Positions 1 to 8,604 of a stretch of 64,000 nucleotides of DNA are shown in pieces. Location of the stretch: NCBI RefSeq assembly GCF_046036945.1, contig NZ_JBJQOQ010000001.1, positions 434,001 to 498,000 on the forward strand. The letters are read 5' to 3'. The position numbers and the translations under genes were made by a program. The stretch comes from Brevibacillus_C sp046036945 (lineage in GTDB: Bacteria; Bacillota; Bacilli; Brevibacillales; Brevibacillaceae). The notes under the pieces are model-generated. The model did not search any database. It worked only from the letters and a program-made list of their open reading frames with translations, and was not told where the DNA came from. How positions within the stretch are numbered: the first letter of the stretch is position 1; every line of letters starts with the position of its first letter.

Positions 1-1
1 G

Positions 2-421
2 CGAACAACCCATCAACTGGAACAGTATCTGGTGCAAAAAGGGTTTTCCGAACAGATCGCGAGCCAGGTCAGCGGACGCTGTGCCGCTCAGGGCTATCTG
101 AACGACGAAACCTTCGCCAGGCAGTGGGTCGCGGAACGCCTGCGCAATAATCCCCGCGGGAAGTACGCCTTGCGGATGGAACTCAAACAAAAAGGTCTCC
201 CGCAGGAAATTATCGGCGATGCGCTCGGAGAGGTAAAACAGGAGGAAGAACTGGAGGCGGCCCGGAAGTTTGCACGAAAAAAGTTAAGGAATGAAGCTCT
301 GCCGCTGGACCGGACAAAAGAACAGAAGCTGCTGGCAGCTCTGCTGCGTCGGGGATTTAGCCCTGCTGCGGTGCAGGTGCTGCGCCGGGAGCTGAGGGAC
401 GGCCGATTTCCGCTGGAGTAA
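2..421 (+). CDS. recX: RecX family RecA regulator (5' end outside window)
   Basis: C-terminal part of RecX, which binds RecA filaments and modulates recombinase activity. The frame is open to the window edge, so the start lies upstream; a GTG at 32 is internal, because the residues before it (HQLEQYL) continue the RecX repeat. Visible family features are the repeated three-helix pattern, with GYLNDETFARQWV, then the basic RGKYALRMELKQKGL segment and a last repeat near the C-terminus. Next to rny, as is usual in Brevibacillus-type genomes where recA-recX precede rny. RecX identity is secure; length and start cannot be judged. Confidence 0.9.
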   Translation, partial: RTTHQLEQYLVQKGFSEQIASQVSGRCAAQGYLNDETFARQWVAERLRNNPRGKYALRMELKQKGLPQEIIGDALGEVKQEEELEAARKFARKKLRNEALPLDRTKEQKLLAALLRRGFSPAAVQVLRRELRDGRFPLE

Positions 422-482
422 GGCTGCCTGCCCGTACAGACTCTTGGCGCCTGTCTTCGCCCCGGCGGCATCCGGGTGCTTC

Positions 483-512
483 TTGACAAGTCTTGTCATC
501 AAATAATAAAAT
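483..512 (+). promoter_or_regulatory. sigma-A-type promoter with perfect palindrome over -35
   Basis: TTGACA at 483-488, 18 bp spacer, TAAAAT at 507-512. The -35 lies inside a perfect 7-1-7 palindrome, TGACAAG-T-CTTGTCA, at 484-498, which could be an operator. Transcription would start near 519 and meet the hairpin at 611-638 or run on to rny. Prediction from sequence only. Confidence 0.5.
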
Positions 513-564
513 AGGTTTGTGTTATGAGGTGTATCATACTTTTTCGCTATTTCTTTTGCTAATT

Positions 565-638
565 CGCAGTGGAAAAACTGAACAACCGCGCATCACTGCG
601 TGGATTCAGCGGACCGAGTAGCATCGGTCTTGTTTTTT
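565..638 (+). terminator. tandem hairpins ending in intrinsic terminator
   Basis: A 7-bp inverted repeat CGCAGTG/CACTGCG (565-571 with 594-600) is followed by GACCGA/TCGGTC (612-617 with 624-629) and a T-rich run. The second hairpin has terminator form. It closes either recX or a short (about 120 nt) transcript from the promoter at 483-512. A further inverted repeat GCTTCC/GGAAGC lies at 641-662. No ORF with a ribosome binding site is seen between recX and rny. Confidence 0.55.
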
Positions 639-792
639 AGGCTTCCCCTCTGACTTGGAAGCCAGTGAATGTACCTGACGAATATACATTTGTTTCTTGA
701 CACAACACGAAATTCGCAGGGTGATGACTGGAAATTGAATGCTTAGAAAGCGGGGAGATGTCACACGCCAAGGAGGTGAAAAAAGCACGATT

Positions 793-2343
793 ATGGGTAC
801 AATATTAAATCCGATTACATTGATATTGCTCATCGTTGTTCTGGTGGCAGGTTTTATCGTCGGTTACTTCGTGCGCAGGTCGATTGCAGAAGCGAAGATC
901 TCCAGCGCAGAGGAGGCTGCCAAGCAAATCGTCGAGGAAGCCAAACGCGACGCGGAAGCAGTCAAAAAAGAGAAGGTCCTGGAAGCGAAAGACGAAGTTC
1001 ACAAGCTTCGCACAGACGCAGAACAGGAGCTGCGCGACAGGCGGAATGAAATTCAGCGTCAGGAACGCCGCATTCTGCAAAAGGAAGAAACGCTCGACCG
1101 CAAGCTCGAGCAGCTGGAGCGCAAGGAGTCAGATCTGGCCGAACGAGACAAATCGATCACAGAACTGAAAGCAAGCGTTGAGCAATTATATAAAGACCAA
1201 GTAGCCGAACTGGAACGGATTTCCGGTTTGACCCAGGAAGAAGCGAAGGCAATTATCCTATCGAATGTGGAGAACGACGTTCGCCACGAAATGGCTGTTA
1301 TGATCAGGGAAATTGAGACTCAGGCGAAGGAAGAAGCCGAGAAGAAGGCACGCGAGATCATCACGACAGCCATACAGCGATGTGCTGCCGATCATGTAGC
1401 CGAGACGACTGTGTCCGTTGTTACGCTGCCGAATGATGAGATGAAGGGGCGCATTATCGGACGCGAAGGCCGCAATATCCGCGCTCTTGAGACGTTGACG
1501 GGAATCGATCTGATCATTGACGACACACCGGAAGCGGTTATTCTTTCTGGCTTTGACCCAATCCGCCGCGAGATCGCCAAAACTGCTCTCGATAAACTTG
1601 TTGCTGACGGCCGGATTCATCCCGCCAGAATTGAAGAGATGGTCGATAAAGCTCGCCGTGAAGTGGATGAGCGGATTCGCGAATACGGGGAACAGGCTAC
1701 TTTTGAAACGGACGTTCACGGTTTGCATCCAGACCTGATCAAGATATTGGGACGCCTGCGATACCGCACCAGCTATGGGCAAAACGTATTGAAACACTCG
1801 ATGGAAGTAGCCCATCTGGCCGGCCTGATGGCAGCAGAGATGAACGAAGACGTAAAGCTGGCGAAACGCGCTGGGCTGTTGCATGACATTGGCAAGGCGA
1901 TTGACCATGAAGTGGAAGGTTCTCACGTTGAAATAGGCGTAGAATTAGCGAAGAAATACGGAGAGCACCCCGTAGTGATCAACAGTATCGCCTCCCACCA
2001 CGGAGATACGGAACCGACATCCGTCATCTCGATGCTGGTAGGCGCTGCAGACGCACTCTCGGCAGCCAGACCCGGTGCTCGGCGCGAGACGCTTGAGACC
2101 TACATCAAACGGCTGGAGAAACTCGAAGAGATCTCCGAATCGTTTGAGGGCGTGGAGCGGTCTTATGCCATCCAAGCAGGACGCGAAGTGCGCGTCATGG
2201 TACAACCGGAAAAAATCGACGACGCTGAAGCCGTTCGATTGGCGCGAGAGATCACAAAACGAATTGAAAATGAACTCGATTATCCTGGCCACATCAAAGT
2301 CACCGTTATTCGGGAGACGAGGGCCGTCGAGTATGCAAAATAA
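793..2343 (+). CDS. rny: ribonuclease Y
   Basis: Membrane-anchored endoribonuclease that initiates decay of many mRNAs in Bacillota. The protein has 516 residues, close to the family length. Order of parts: one N-terminal membrane segment (about residues 5-27), a long charged coiled coil (about 30-200), a KH domain (GRIIGREGRNIRALE, about residue 215), and an HD phosphohydrolase domain with LLHDIGKAID and SHHGD. I chose the ATG at 793 because it begins the membrane helix and lies downstream of AAGGAGGTG at 770-778, though the spacing is long; an in-frame ATG at 739 would add 18 unconserved residues. Followed by a strong terminator, then ymdB. Confidence 0.97.
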   Translation: MGTILNPITLILLIVVLVAGFIVGYFVRRSIAEAKISSAEEAAKQIVEEAKRDAEAVKKEKVLEAKDEVHKLRTDAEQELRDRRNEIQRQERRILQKEETLDRKLEQLERKESDLAERDKSITELKASVEQLYKDQVAELERISGLTQEEAKAIILSNVENDVRHEMAVMIREIETQAKEEAEKKAREIITTAIQRCAADHVAETTVSVVTLPNDEMKGRIIGREGRNIRALETLTGIDLIIDDTPEAVILSGFDPIRREIAKTALDKLVADGRIHPARIEEMVDKARREVDERIREYGEQATFETDVHGLHPDLIKILGRLRYRTSYGQNVLKHSMEVAHLAGLMAAEMNEDVKLAKRAGLLHDIGKAIDHEVEGSHVEIGVELAKKYGEHPVVINSIASHHGDTEPTSVISMLVGAADALSAARPGARRETLETYIKRLEKLEEISESFEGVERSYAIQAGREVRVMVQPEKIDDAEAVRLAREITKRIENELDYPGHIKVTVIRETRAVEYAK

Positions 2344-2369
2344 AGTGGCAGAAACTGCCACTTTATTTT
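2337..2369. terminator. strong bidirectional terminator after rny
   Basis: An 11-bp perfect stem (2341-2351 with 2355-2365) with a 3-nt loop, flanked by AAAA and TTTT. The stem begins with the rny stop codon. Confidence 0.85.
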
Positions 2370-2402
2370 AATATCATTACAAAAGAACAGGAGGCGGATT
2401 GA

Positions 2403-3197
2403 ATGCGACTGCTTTTTCTTGGTGACATTGTCGGCTCGCCCGGCAGGAAGATGGTGATCGAATATCTGCCGCGGCTCAAGCTGAAATACCAGCCCGACCT
2501 GATTGTTGTCAATGGTGAAAACTCCGCCCATGGACGAGGGATCACCGAAAAGATTGCAAAGGAATTGTATGAGCACGGTGTTCATGCGATTACATTGGGG
2601 AACCACACCTGGGACAACAAGGAAGTATTCTCCTTTATCGACGACGACCAGCGGATCGTCCGTCCCGCCAACTTCCCCGCCGGCACGCCTGGAACCGGAC
2701 TTGCATTTGTCAAAACGTCAGCAGGCGAGGCGGCGATCATCAACTTGCAGGGAAGAACGTTTTTACCCCCGTTGGACTGCCCGTTTGTCACTGCCGACCA
2801 GCTGATTGAACAGGCAAAGAAGCGAACCAAGTTCATCTTTGTCGATTTCCACGCGGAAGTAACCTCGGAAAAGCAGGCGATGGGCTGGTATCTCGACGGC
2901 CGGATCAGTGCCATGGTCGGGACACACACCCACGTTCAGACGGGTGACGAGCGCATCCTGCCCAAAGGAACGGGTTACATCACCGACGCAGGCATGTGCG
3001 GGCCGCGGGACGGCATATTGGGGATGGAGAAGGAGACGATCATCAAGAAGTTTTTGACACAGCTGCCAGTACGCTTTGAGGTGGCTGAGGGGCAGACGCA
3101 GATAAACGGTGTCCTGTTTACCCTTGACAAATCCACTGGCTATACCCGTAAGGTCGAAAGAATCCGCATTGACGCCGACCACCCGTTTATGGAATAA
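2403..3197 (+). CDS. ymdB: YmdB metallophosphoesterase (2',3'-cyclic nucleotide phosphodiesterase family)
   Basis: 264-residue calcineurin-like phosphoesterase of the YmdB/TIGR00282 family, which in Bacillus subtilis hydrolyses 2',3'-cyclic nucleotides and affects biofilm and colony development. Metal-ligand motifs are all present: GDIVGSPG at the N-terminus, NGENSAHG, GNHTWD and GTHTHVQT. RBS AGGAGG at 2391-2396 supports the ATG. It follows rny with a terminator between them, so co-transcription is probably partial. Family assignment is firm; the substrate is inferred from the family. Confidence 0.95.
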   Translation: MRLLFLGDIVGSPGRKMVIEYLPRLKLKYQPDLIVVNGENSAHGRGITEKIAKELYEHGVHAITLGNHTWDNKEVFSFIDDDQRIVRPANFPAGTPGTGLAFVKTSAGEAAIINLQGRTFLPPLDCPFVTADQLIEQAKKRTKFIFVDFHAEVTSEKQAMGWYLDGRISAMVGTHTHVQTGDERILPKGTGYITDAGMCGPRDGILGMEKETIIKKFLTQLPVRFEVAEGQTQINGVLFTLDKSTGYTRKVERIRIDADHPFME

Positions 3198-3312
3198 TAT
3201 GATTAGATCGGAATTTTGCGAATAATTGCTGTCCGAGCAGGAATTTTTAGGGGTTAAGTGCATATCATTCTATTGATGGTAGATATTCTATCAGACGGGA
3301 GGTTCAATAAGG

Positions 3313-3573
3313 ATGGAAGTATTAAAAGTTTCAGCAAAGTCCAACCCCAACTCTGTCGCAGGTGCCCTTGCTGGAGTGCTTCGTGAGCGCGGAGCGGCTG
3401 AAATTCAAGCCATCGGGGCTGGGGCGCTTAACCAAGCTGTGAAAGCAGTAGCGATTGCACGAGGGTTTGTAGCGCCTAGTGGAGTCGATCTTATTTGCAT
3501 TCCGGCCTTTACAGACATTGTTATTGACGGAGAAGAGCGGACAGCAATCAAATTAATCGTGGAACCCAGATGA
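3313..3573 (+). CDS. spoVS: stage V sporulation protein S
   Basis: 86-residue protein, full length for SpoVS (Alba-like fold), needed for normal septation and coat assembly in sporulation. MEVLKVSAKSNPNSVAGALA and the conserved C-terminus identify it. RBS GACGGGAGG precedes the ATG. An AGGAATTT block at 3239-3246 resembles a sigma-H -35, but no convincing -10 is seen at the right distance. A terminator follows at 3599-3630. Confidence 0.97.
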   Translation: MEVLKVSAKSNPNSVAGALAGVLRERGAAEIQAIGAGALNQAVKAVAIARGFVAPSGVDLICIPAFTDIVIDGEERTAIKLIVEPR

Positions 3574-3598
3574 TGGAATTGTAGACCGAGTGAACATG

Positions 3599-3630
3599 CC
3601 TGTTTGTTCGTTGAATGAACAGGTTTTTTC
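3599..3630 (+). terminator. intrinsic terminator after spoVS
   Basis: CCTGTT (3599-3604) pairs with AACAGG (3618-3623) in a stem with inner wobble pairs, followed by TTTTTT. Confidence 0.7.
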
Positions 3631-3663
3631 ATGTTTATTTTTACAATAGAGCGGGGAATGGAT

Positions 3664-4602
3664 ATGAAAGTAATCGATACACATTGTGATGCGCTTTTAA
3701 AATTGTGGGAAAACCGCGACCTGCGTTTCGCGAAGGAAGACCGGCAACTGCATGTCAGCCTTCCCGAAATGGAACAAGGCGATGTCCAGCTTCAGGTGTT
3801 TGCTGTGTTTGTTCCGATGAACGTTCCTCCGGGGCGCCGGTTTCACACTGCGTTGGAAATGGCCCTGCTGTTTCACGAACAGGTCGTCGGTTCCGGATTG
3901 CAGCCCGTCTACGGAAGACAGGATATCGACGAAGTGATGAACGGCAACCGCCGCGGCGCCATACTGTTCCTGGAAGGGGCCCATCCGTTAGAAGGGAGCC
4001 TTACGTATCTGCAAACACTGTACCGCTTAGGCGTCAGGGGCATGGGACTTACCTGGAATTTCCGCACAGAGGCTGCTGACGGCTGCGAGGAGCCGCATCC
4101 AAGCGGCTTGTCTTTGTTTGGCAGACAAGTGATCAAAGAAATGAATCGCTTGGGCATGATGATCGACGTATCCCATCTGGCAGAGCCGGGGTTTTGGGAC
4201 GTCATGGAGCTTTCCGAGTCGAGCGTGATCGCTTCGCACTCCAATACGATGGAATATTGTTCTCATAAAAGGAACCTTAGCAATGAGCAAATTAGGGCAT
4301 TAATAAAGAAGGAGAGCGTTATCGGTTTGTCTTTCGTACCGTTCTTTAATACAAGCGAAAAGCGTACCGTCTGGATCGACGATCTGCTTCGGCACCTCGA
4401 TCACGTCTGCTCGCTCGGAGGCGTGGATCACGTCGGTTTTGGCTCTGATTTTGACGGGATTGACAAGACCTTTGGCGATCTCAGCTCAGCCGGCAAATAC
4501 CAGCTTTTGGTCGAAGAATTGTTAAAGCGGTATACAGAAGCGGAAGTAAAGAAATTCATGTACGAAAACTGGTTGCGCGTTTTTAAAAGCGTGTTACAAT
4601 AG
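3664..4602 (+). CDS. membrane dipeptidase, peptidase M19 family
   Basis: 312-residue zinc dipeptidase of the renal-dipeptidase (M19) family; it would hydrolyse dipeptides, with tolerance for D-residues at the C-terminal position. Binding motifs visible in order: DTHCDAL near the start, EGAHPL, DVSHLAEPG, SHSN and GFGSDFDG. Start chosen at the ATG at 3664, 7 nt after GCGGGGA; ATGs at 3631 and 3658 are less well placed, the first lying inside the spoVS terminator. The equivalent gene follows spoVS in related genomes. No signal peptide is seen, so it is likely cytoplasmic despite the family name. Confidence 0.9.
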   Translation: MKVIDTHCDALLKLWENRDLRFAKEDRQLHVSLPEMEQGDVQLQVFAVFVPMNVPPGRRFHTALEMALLFHEQVVGSGLQPVYGRQDIDEVMNGNRRGAILFLEGAHPLEGSLTYLQTLYRLGVRGMGLTWNFRTEAADGCEEPHPSGLSLFGRQVIKEMNRLGMMIDVSHLAEPGFWDVMELSESSVIASHSNTMEYCSHKRNLSNEQIRALIKKESVIGLSFVPFFNTSEKRTVWIDDLLRHLDHVCSLGGVDHVGFGSDFDGIDKTFGDLSSAGKYQLLVEELLKRYTEAEVKKFMYENWLRVFKSVLQ

Positions 4603-4617
4603 GAGATGTAAAACATT

Positions 4618-4634
4618 AATGTACCTGGTACATT
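4618..4634. promoter_or_regulatory. perfect 8-1-8 palindrome, possible operator
   Basis: AATGTACC-T-GGTACATT, centred 46 bp upstream of the -35 of the kor promoter and 24 bp after the dipeptidase stop. No T-run follows, so it is not a terminator. The cognate regulator is unknown. Confidence 0.4.
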
Positions 4635-4671
4635 CAAAGATCAATTCTAATAGTAATTCTAGTGAAAGCAC

Positions 4672-4700
4672 TTGCAATTTTGAATAGCTAGGACTACAAT
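4672..4700 (+). promoter_or_regulatory. sigma-A promoter for korAB
   Basis: TTGCAA at 4672-4677, 17 bp spacer, TACAAT at 4695-4700; start expected near 4707, giving a leader of about 85 nt to korA. Confidence 0.7.
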
Positions 4701-4790
4701 TGGTAAAGCTCATACACATTTTGTTGTTTCCCTTTAAGGTGCATGCAGCAGAATGGACGCCTTTCACAGTCGCTAAAGGAGTGGAATTAC

Positions 4791-6569
4791 ATGATTAGTC
4801 AACTTTCATGGAAAGTTGGAGGACAGCAAGGGGAAGGTATCGAAAGTACTGGTGAAATCTTCTCCACAGCAATGAACCGTATGGGTTATTACCTGTATGG
4901 CTATCGTCACTTCTCTTCCCGGATCAAGGGGGGGCATACCAACAACAAAATCCGCGTCAGTACAAAGCCGATGCGGGCTGTATCCGATGTTCTCGACATT
5001 CTGGTAGCGTTCGACCAAGAGACGATCGACCTGAATGCACACGAACTTCGTGAAGGCGGCATCATCATCGCAGACGCCAAGTTTAATCCGACTCTTCCGG
5101 AGGGGCTTAAACCTGTACGTCTGTTCGTAGTGCCGTTGACACAAATTGCTGATGAACTTGGTACGTCTCTGATGAAAAACATGGTATCGATCGGGGCGAC
5201 TAGTGCGATATTGGGAATGCCGGTAGAAAACTTCCGTAATATTGTGGAGGATATGTTCCTGCGCAAAGGGGAAAAAGTGGTTGAAAAGAACATGGAAGCC
5301 ATTTCCCGCGGTGCGGAATTCGTCGCTGGCTTGACCGGCGGGCAATTGCCGGAATTCCGGTTGGATAAAGCCGACGGCAAAAAGCGCCTGTTCATGATCG
5401 GTAACGATGCCATCGGCCTGGGATGTGTCGCTGCTGGTGTACGGTTCATGCCGGCCTATCCGATCACCCCGGCTTCCGAGATTATGGAATACTTGATTAA
5501 AAAATTGCCGAAATTTGGCGGTACCGTCATTCAGACGGAGGATGAGCTTGCCGCTATCACGATGGCAATCGGCGCTGCCTACGGCGGTATTCGTACGCTG
5601 ACAGCCTCTGCAGGGCCTGGTCTGTCCCTGATGATGGAAGCGATCGGTCTTGCTGGTATGACGGAGACCCCTGTTGTCATCGTCGATACGCAGCGGGGCG
5701 GTCCGTCCACCGGTTTGCCGACCAAGATCGAGCAATCCGACATCAATGCGATGATCCACGGAACCCACGGGGAAATTCCGAAAGTCGTCATGGCTCCTTC
5801 CACTGTCGAAGAGTGCTTCTACGATACGGTTGAGGCCTTTAACATCGCGGAAGAGTATCAGGTGCCTGTCATTATGGTGACGGACATTGCCCTTTCGCTC
5901 GGCAAGCAAAGCGTAGAGCCGCTTGATTTCAGCCGGGTTGAGATCCGCCGCGGCAAACTCTTGGCAGGCCAGGAGCTTCCGGAAATGGGTCCGGACGAAC
6001 AGTTCAAACGCTATGAGTTGACGGAAGACGGAATCTCTCCGCGTCCGATCCCTGGTCAGAAGTACGGTTTGCACCACGTAACCGGTGTTGAGCACAGCGA
6101 AATCGGACGACCGAACGAAGGTACGAAGAACCACGTTGACCAAATGAACAAGCGTTTGGGCAAACTTGACAACCTTGTCAAGAAATTCCCGAACCCTGTC
6201 GTGATGAATGCTCCGCACCAAAATCCAGACGTGCTTGTACTGGGCATCAACTCTACAGGCGGCACGATCGAGGAAGCAAAAGAGCGGCTTGAGGCAGAGG
6301 GCATTTCGGTCAACCACGGCCAAATTCGCCTGCTGCATCCGTTCCCGACAGAGGTTATCAAGCCTTTGGTGGAAAGTGCAAAACAGGTCATCGTCGTGGA
6401 ACATAACGCAACAGCGCAAATCGCGAATTTGCTGAAGCTGCACGTGGGCAACGCTGACAAGATTAAATCTGTATTGAAATACGACGGAAATCCGTTCTTG
6501 CCGTCAGATGTTTATAATGGAATTAAGGGGCTGATCAAACATGGCGACGTTCAAAGAGTTTCGCAATAA
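4791..6569 (+). CDS. korA: 2-oxoacid:ferredoxin oxidoreductase, fused gamma-alpha subunit
   Basis: 592-residue subunit of an oxygen-sensitive 2-oxoacid:acceptor oxidoreductase that converts 2-oxoglutarate (or a related 2-oxoacid) and CoA to the acyl-CoA with reduction of ferredoxin. The N-terminal gamma domain (about 1-190) carries RHFSSRIKGGHTN. The alpha domain begins near 205 with MIGNDAIGLG and FMPAYPITPASEIMEY, and a C-terminal domain follows. The start at 4791 is set by AAAGGAG at 4775-4781. It overlaps korB by 29 nt, indicating translational coupling. No ferredoxin or delta subunit gene is adjacent. The exact 2-oxoacid cannot be told from sequence; 2-oxoglutarate is most likely by homology. 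Confidence 0.93.
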   Translation: MISQLSWKVGGQQGEGIESTGEIFSTAMNRMGYYLYGYRHFSSRIKGGHTNNKIRVSTKPMRAVSDVLDILVAFDQETIDLNAHELREGGIIIADAKFNPTLPEGLKPVRLFVVPLTQIADELGTSLMKNMVSIGATSAILGMPVENFRNIVEDMFLRKGEKVVEKNMEAISRGAEFVAGLTGGQLPEFRLDKADGKKRLFMIGNDAIGLGCVAAGVRFMPAYPITPASEIMEYLIKKLPKFGGTVIQTEDELAAITMAIGAAYGGIRTLTASAGPGLSLMMEAIGLAGMTETPVVIVDTQRGGPSTGLPTKIEQSDINAMIHGTHGEIPKVVMAPSTVEECFYDTVEAFNIAEEYQVPVIMVTDIALSLGKQSVEPLDFSRVEIRRGKLLAGQELPEMGPDEQFKRYELTEDGISPRPIPGQKYGLHHVTGVEHSEIGRPNEGTKNHVDQMNKRLGKLDNLVKKFPNPVVMNAPHQNPDVLVLGINSTGGTIEEAKERLEAEGISVNHGQIRLLHPFPTEVIKPLVESAKQVIVVEHNATAQIANLLKLHVGNADKIKSVLKYDGNPFLPSDVYNGIKGLIKHGDVQRVSQ

Positions 6570-7407
6570 TGTTAAGCCAAACTGGTGCCCAGGCTGTGGC
6601 GACTTTACCGTACAAGCTTCGATTCAGCGTGCTGCTGCAAACGTAGGTCTTGAACCGGAACAGTTGGCGGTTGTATCCGGGATCGGTTGTTCTGGCCGTA
6701 TCTCTGGTTACGTGAACTGCTACGGGTTCCACGGCGTACACGGACGTGCACTGCCGATTGCACAAGGCTTGAAAATGGCCAACCGCGAACTGACTGTAAT
6801 CGCTGCAGGCGGTGACGGTGACGGCTTTGCCATCGGGATGGGGCATACAATCCATGCGATTCGCCGCAACATGGATATTACTTATATCGTAATGGACAAC
6901 CAAATCTACGGCTTGACCAAAGGTCAAACCTCTCCGCGCTCTGCGTCCGGGTTTGTCACTAAGTCGACGCCTGCGGGTTCGATCGAATCGGCTGTTTCAC
7001 CGATTGAATTGGCGCTGTCGGCAGGAGCAACCTTCGTTGCCCAATCTTTCTCCAGCGACCTGAAAGGTTTGACTGACCTGATCGAAAGAGGGATCAAACA
7101 CAAAGGGTTCTCCCTGATCAACGTCTTCAGCCCGTGTGTCACCTACAACAAGATCAACACGTATGACTGGTTCAAGGAAAACATCGTACCGGTTGAGAGC
7201 ATCGAAGGGTACGATTCGCACGACCGGATCAAGGCGATGTCTTATTCCATGGCGAATAAAGGCATGCTTACCGGCCTGATTTATCAAGATACAGAGCAGC
7301 CGTCGTATGACGCGCTTGTTCCCGGCTTTAAAGAGCAAGGATTGGCAAACCAAGATATTCGCTTGTCTGCTGAAGAGTTCGATAAATTGATGGCTGAGTT
7401 CGCTTAA
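6541..7407 (+). CDS. korB: 2-oxoacid:ferredoxin oxidoreductase, TPP-binding beta subunit
   Basis: 288-residue catalytic partner of KorA. NWCPGCGDF near the N-terminus is the Fe-S/TPP signature of the beta subunit, and GGDGDGFAIGMGH with a downstream NQIYGLTKGQ is the TPP-Mg motif. It begins inside the 3' end of korA behind AAGGGG, so the two are made in step. A strong terminator at 7422-7450 ends the two-gene operon. It probably gives low-potential electrons and succinyl-CoA, in parallel to the NAD-linked 2-oxoacid dehydrogenase type represented by pdhABCD in this window. Confidence 0.95.
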   Translation: MATFKEFRNNVKPNWCPGCGDFTVQASIQRAAANVGLEPEQLAVVSGIGCSGRISGYVNCYGFHGVHGRALPIAQGLKMANRELTVIAAGGDGDGFAIGMGHTIHAIRRNMDITYIVMDNQIYGLTKGQTSPRSASGFVTKSTPAGSIESAVSPIELALSAGATFVAQSFSSDLKGLTDLIERGIKHKGFSLINVFSPCVTYNKINTYDWFKENIVPVESIEGYDSHDRIKAMSYSMANKGMLTGLIYQDTEQPSYDALVPGFKEQGLANQDIRLSAEEFDKLMAEFA

Positions 7408-7421
7408 CTCTCAGCTTCCCG

Positions 7422-7450
7422 ACGCCTCCGTACTGCGGGGGCGTTTTTTC
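7422..7450. terminator. terminator between korB and the YkvI-like gene
   Basis: ACGCCTCCG (7422-7430) pairs with CGGGGGCGT (7436-7444), then a run of six T. It serves korB and lies just past the convergent gene. Confidence 0.8.
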
Positions 7451-8494
7451 TTAATACCTGTACCTCCACTGGCGAACGGCGAGCATCAGCAAAAAGAAGA
7501 CGACAACTTGCCCGAAAAGCGGGTACAATAAAGTGAGCAGACTGGAAAATCCAACAAAACTGATCAGGTAACTGATCCCCAGAATGCCGAGCAGAACGAG
7601 CGAAGGGGAGACGGTGACCCATCGGTTCATTTGCTGGGCAAGTCCGAAGACGTTGGCGACCAAGGAAGAGAATACCTCGGCGTATACGAGCAGGGCGAAG
7701 GCAATGGAGATGCCTTTTCCCACACCGGACAGCATGTAGATATTGGGCATTTCCGCCAGCAGAACGTTGGGCAGGTGCACTTGCATGGAACAGTAGGACA
7801 AAAAAAGCAAAAGGCCGATGCCGAGCCCGCCGAGCACCCCGCCGATAATCAAGGGGCGCTCGCTTTTGCTTTCCTTGCCGATTGGGACGAGTACGGCTTG
7901 GGTGAGGCAAACGTTGAGCGCTACATAATACAAGGGAGATTTTAACCAGATCCACGGTTTGATCACCTCGAGGATGACGGAATCTCCTTCGGATAATCGC
8001 CATGGCTGGTTGTAGAGAAAGACAAACAGTGTAAACAAGATAAGGGTGGGGACGAACAGGCTGTTAACCGAGTGGATGCCTTTTAATCCATTGGCAGCAA
8101 CCAGGAAAATGCAGGCCATGCTAAACCAAATGCCAATCTGTGCGGAAACCTGGAAGGTTTCGACGAAGACGGCACCGCTGGCCGCCAGCAAAACGGAGGT
8201 CGTTCCGAGCATGACGGCGATCAGGATGATGTTGAAGAGGGTGCCGAGCGCCCTTCCGAACAGATACGTGCTGATCTGATGATAGGAGTTAGCCTGCAGA
8301 CGGTGGGCGATCAACATCACCTGCACACCGCTCCAGGCAAAGAGCAAGGATGCCAGAAAGATGCCGATCAGTCCCTGCGTGCCGTATTGCACGAAAAACT
8401 CGATAATCTCCCGTCCTGATGCAAAGCCGGCGCCGACCACTGTTCCGATGTAGGTAAAAGCAATTTGCAAGCCTTGTTTCCATGTGCTTGGCAT
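7451..8494 (-). CDS. YkvI family membrane protein (LeuT/APC-like fold)
   Basis: 347-residue integral membrane protein with about ten hydrophobic segments. The N-terminal GTVVGAGFASGREI is the hallmark of the YkvI family, related to amino-acid/cation symporters of the APC superfamily. Substrate unknown. RBS AGGAGG lies just before the ATG on the minus strand. It converges on korB and is divergent from mnmM, so it forms a single-gene unit. Confidence 0.8.
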   Translation of the reverse strand: MPSTWKQGLQIAFTYIGTVVGAGFASGREIIEFFVQYGTQGLIGIFLASLLFAWSGVQVMLIAHRLQANSYHQISTYLFGRALGTLFNIILIAVMLGTTSVLLAASGAVFVETFQVSAQIGIWFSMACIFLVAANGLKGIHSVNSLFVPTLILFTLFVFLYNQPWRLSEGDSVILEVIKPWIWLKSPLYYVALNVCLTQAVLVPIGKESKSERPLIIGGVLGGLGIGLLLFLSYCSMQVHLPNVLLAEMPNIYMLSGVGKGISIAFALLVYAEVFSSLVANVFGLAQQMNRWVTVSPSLVLLGILGISYLISFVGFSSLLTLLYPLFGQVVVFFLLMLAVRQWRYRY

Positions 8495-8604
8495 GTTTGG
8501 CCTCCTGCCTCTTGTCCCTTATTACTCCCATCTTATGACCAGGCATCACCAATCATGCGTTTTACCCAGATTGAGCAGATGAAACCCAGAAAGGAGAGAA
8601 GAAG

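Noticed and set aside
739..793. Upstream ATG start for rny
   Set aside because: Adds 18 unconserved residues before the membrane anchor and lies upstream of the ribosome binding site.
3237..3262. Sigma-H promoter for spoVS
   Set aside because: AGGAATTT resembles a -35, but no GAAT-type -10 occurs at the right spacing.
4806..6443. 545-residue minus-strand open frame
   Set aside because: Fully antisense to korA, no RBS, and Cys/His/Arg-rich sequence typical of shadow translation; korA has clear domains.
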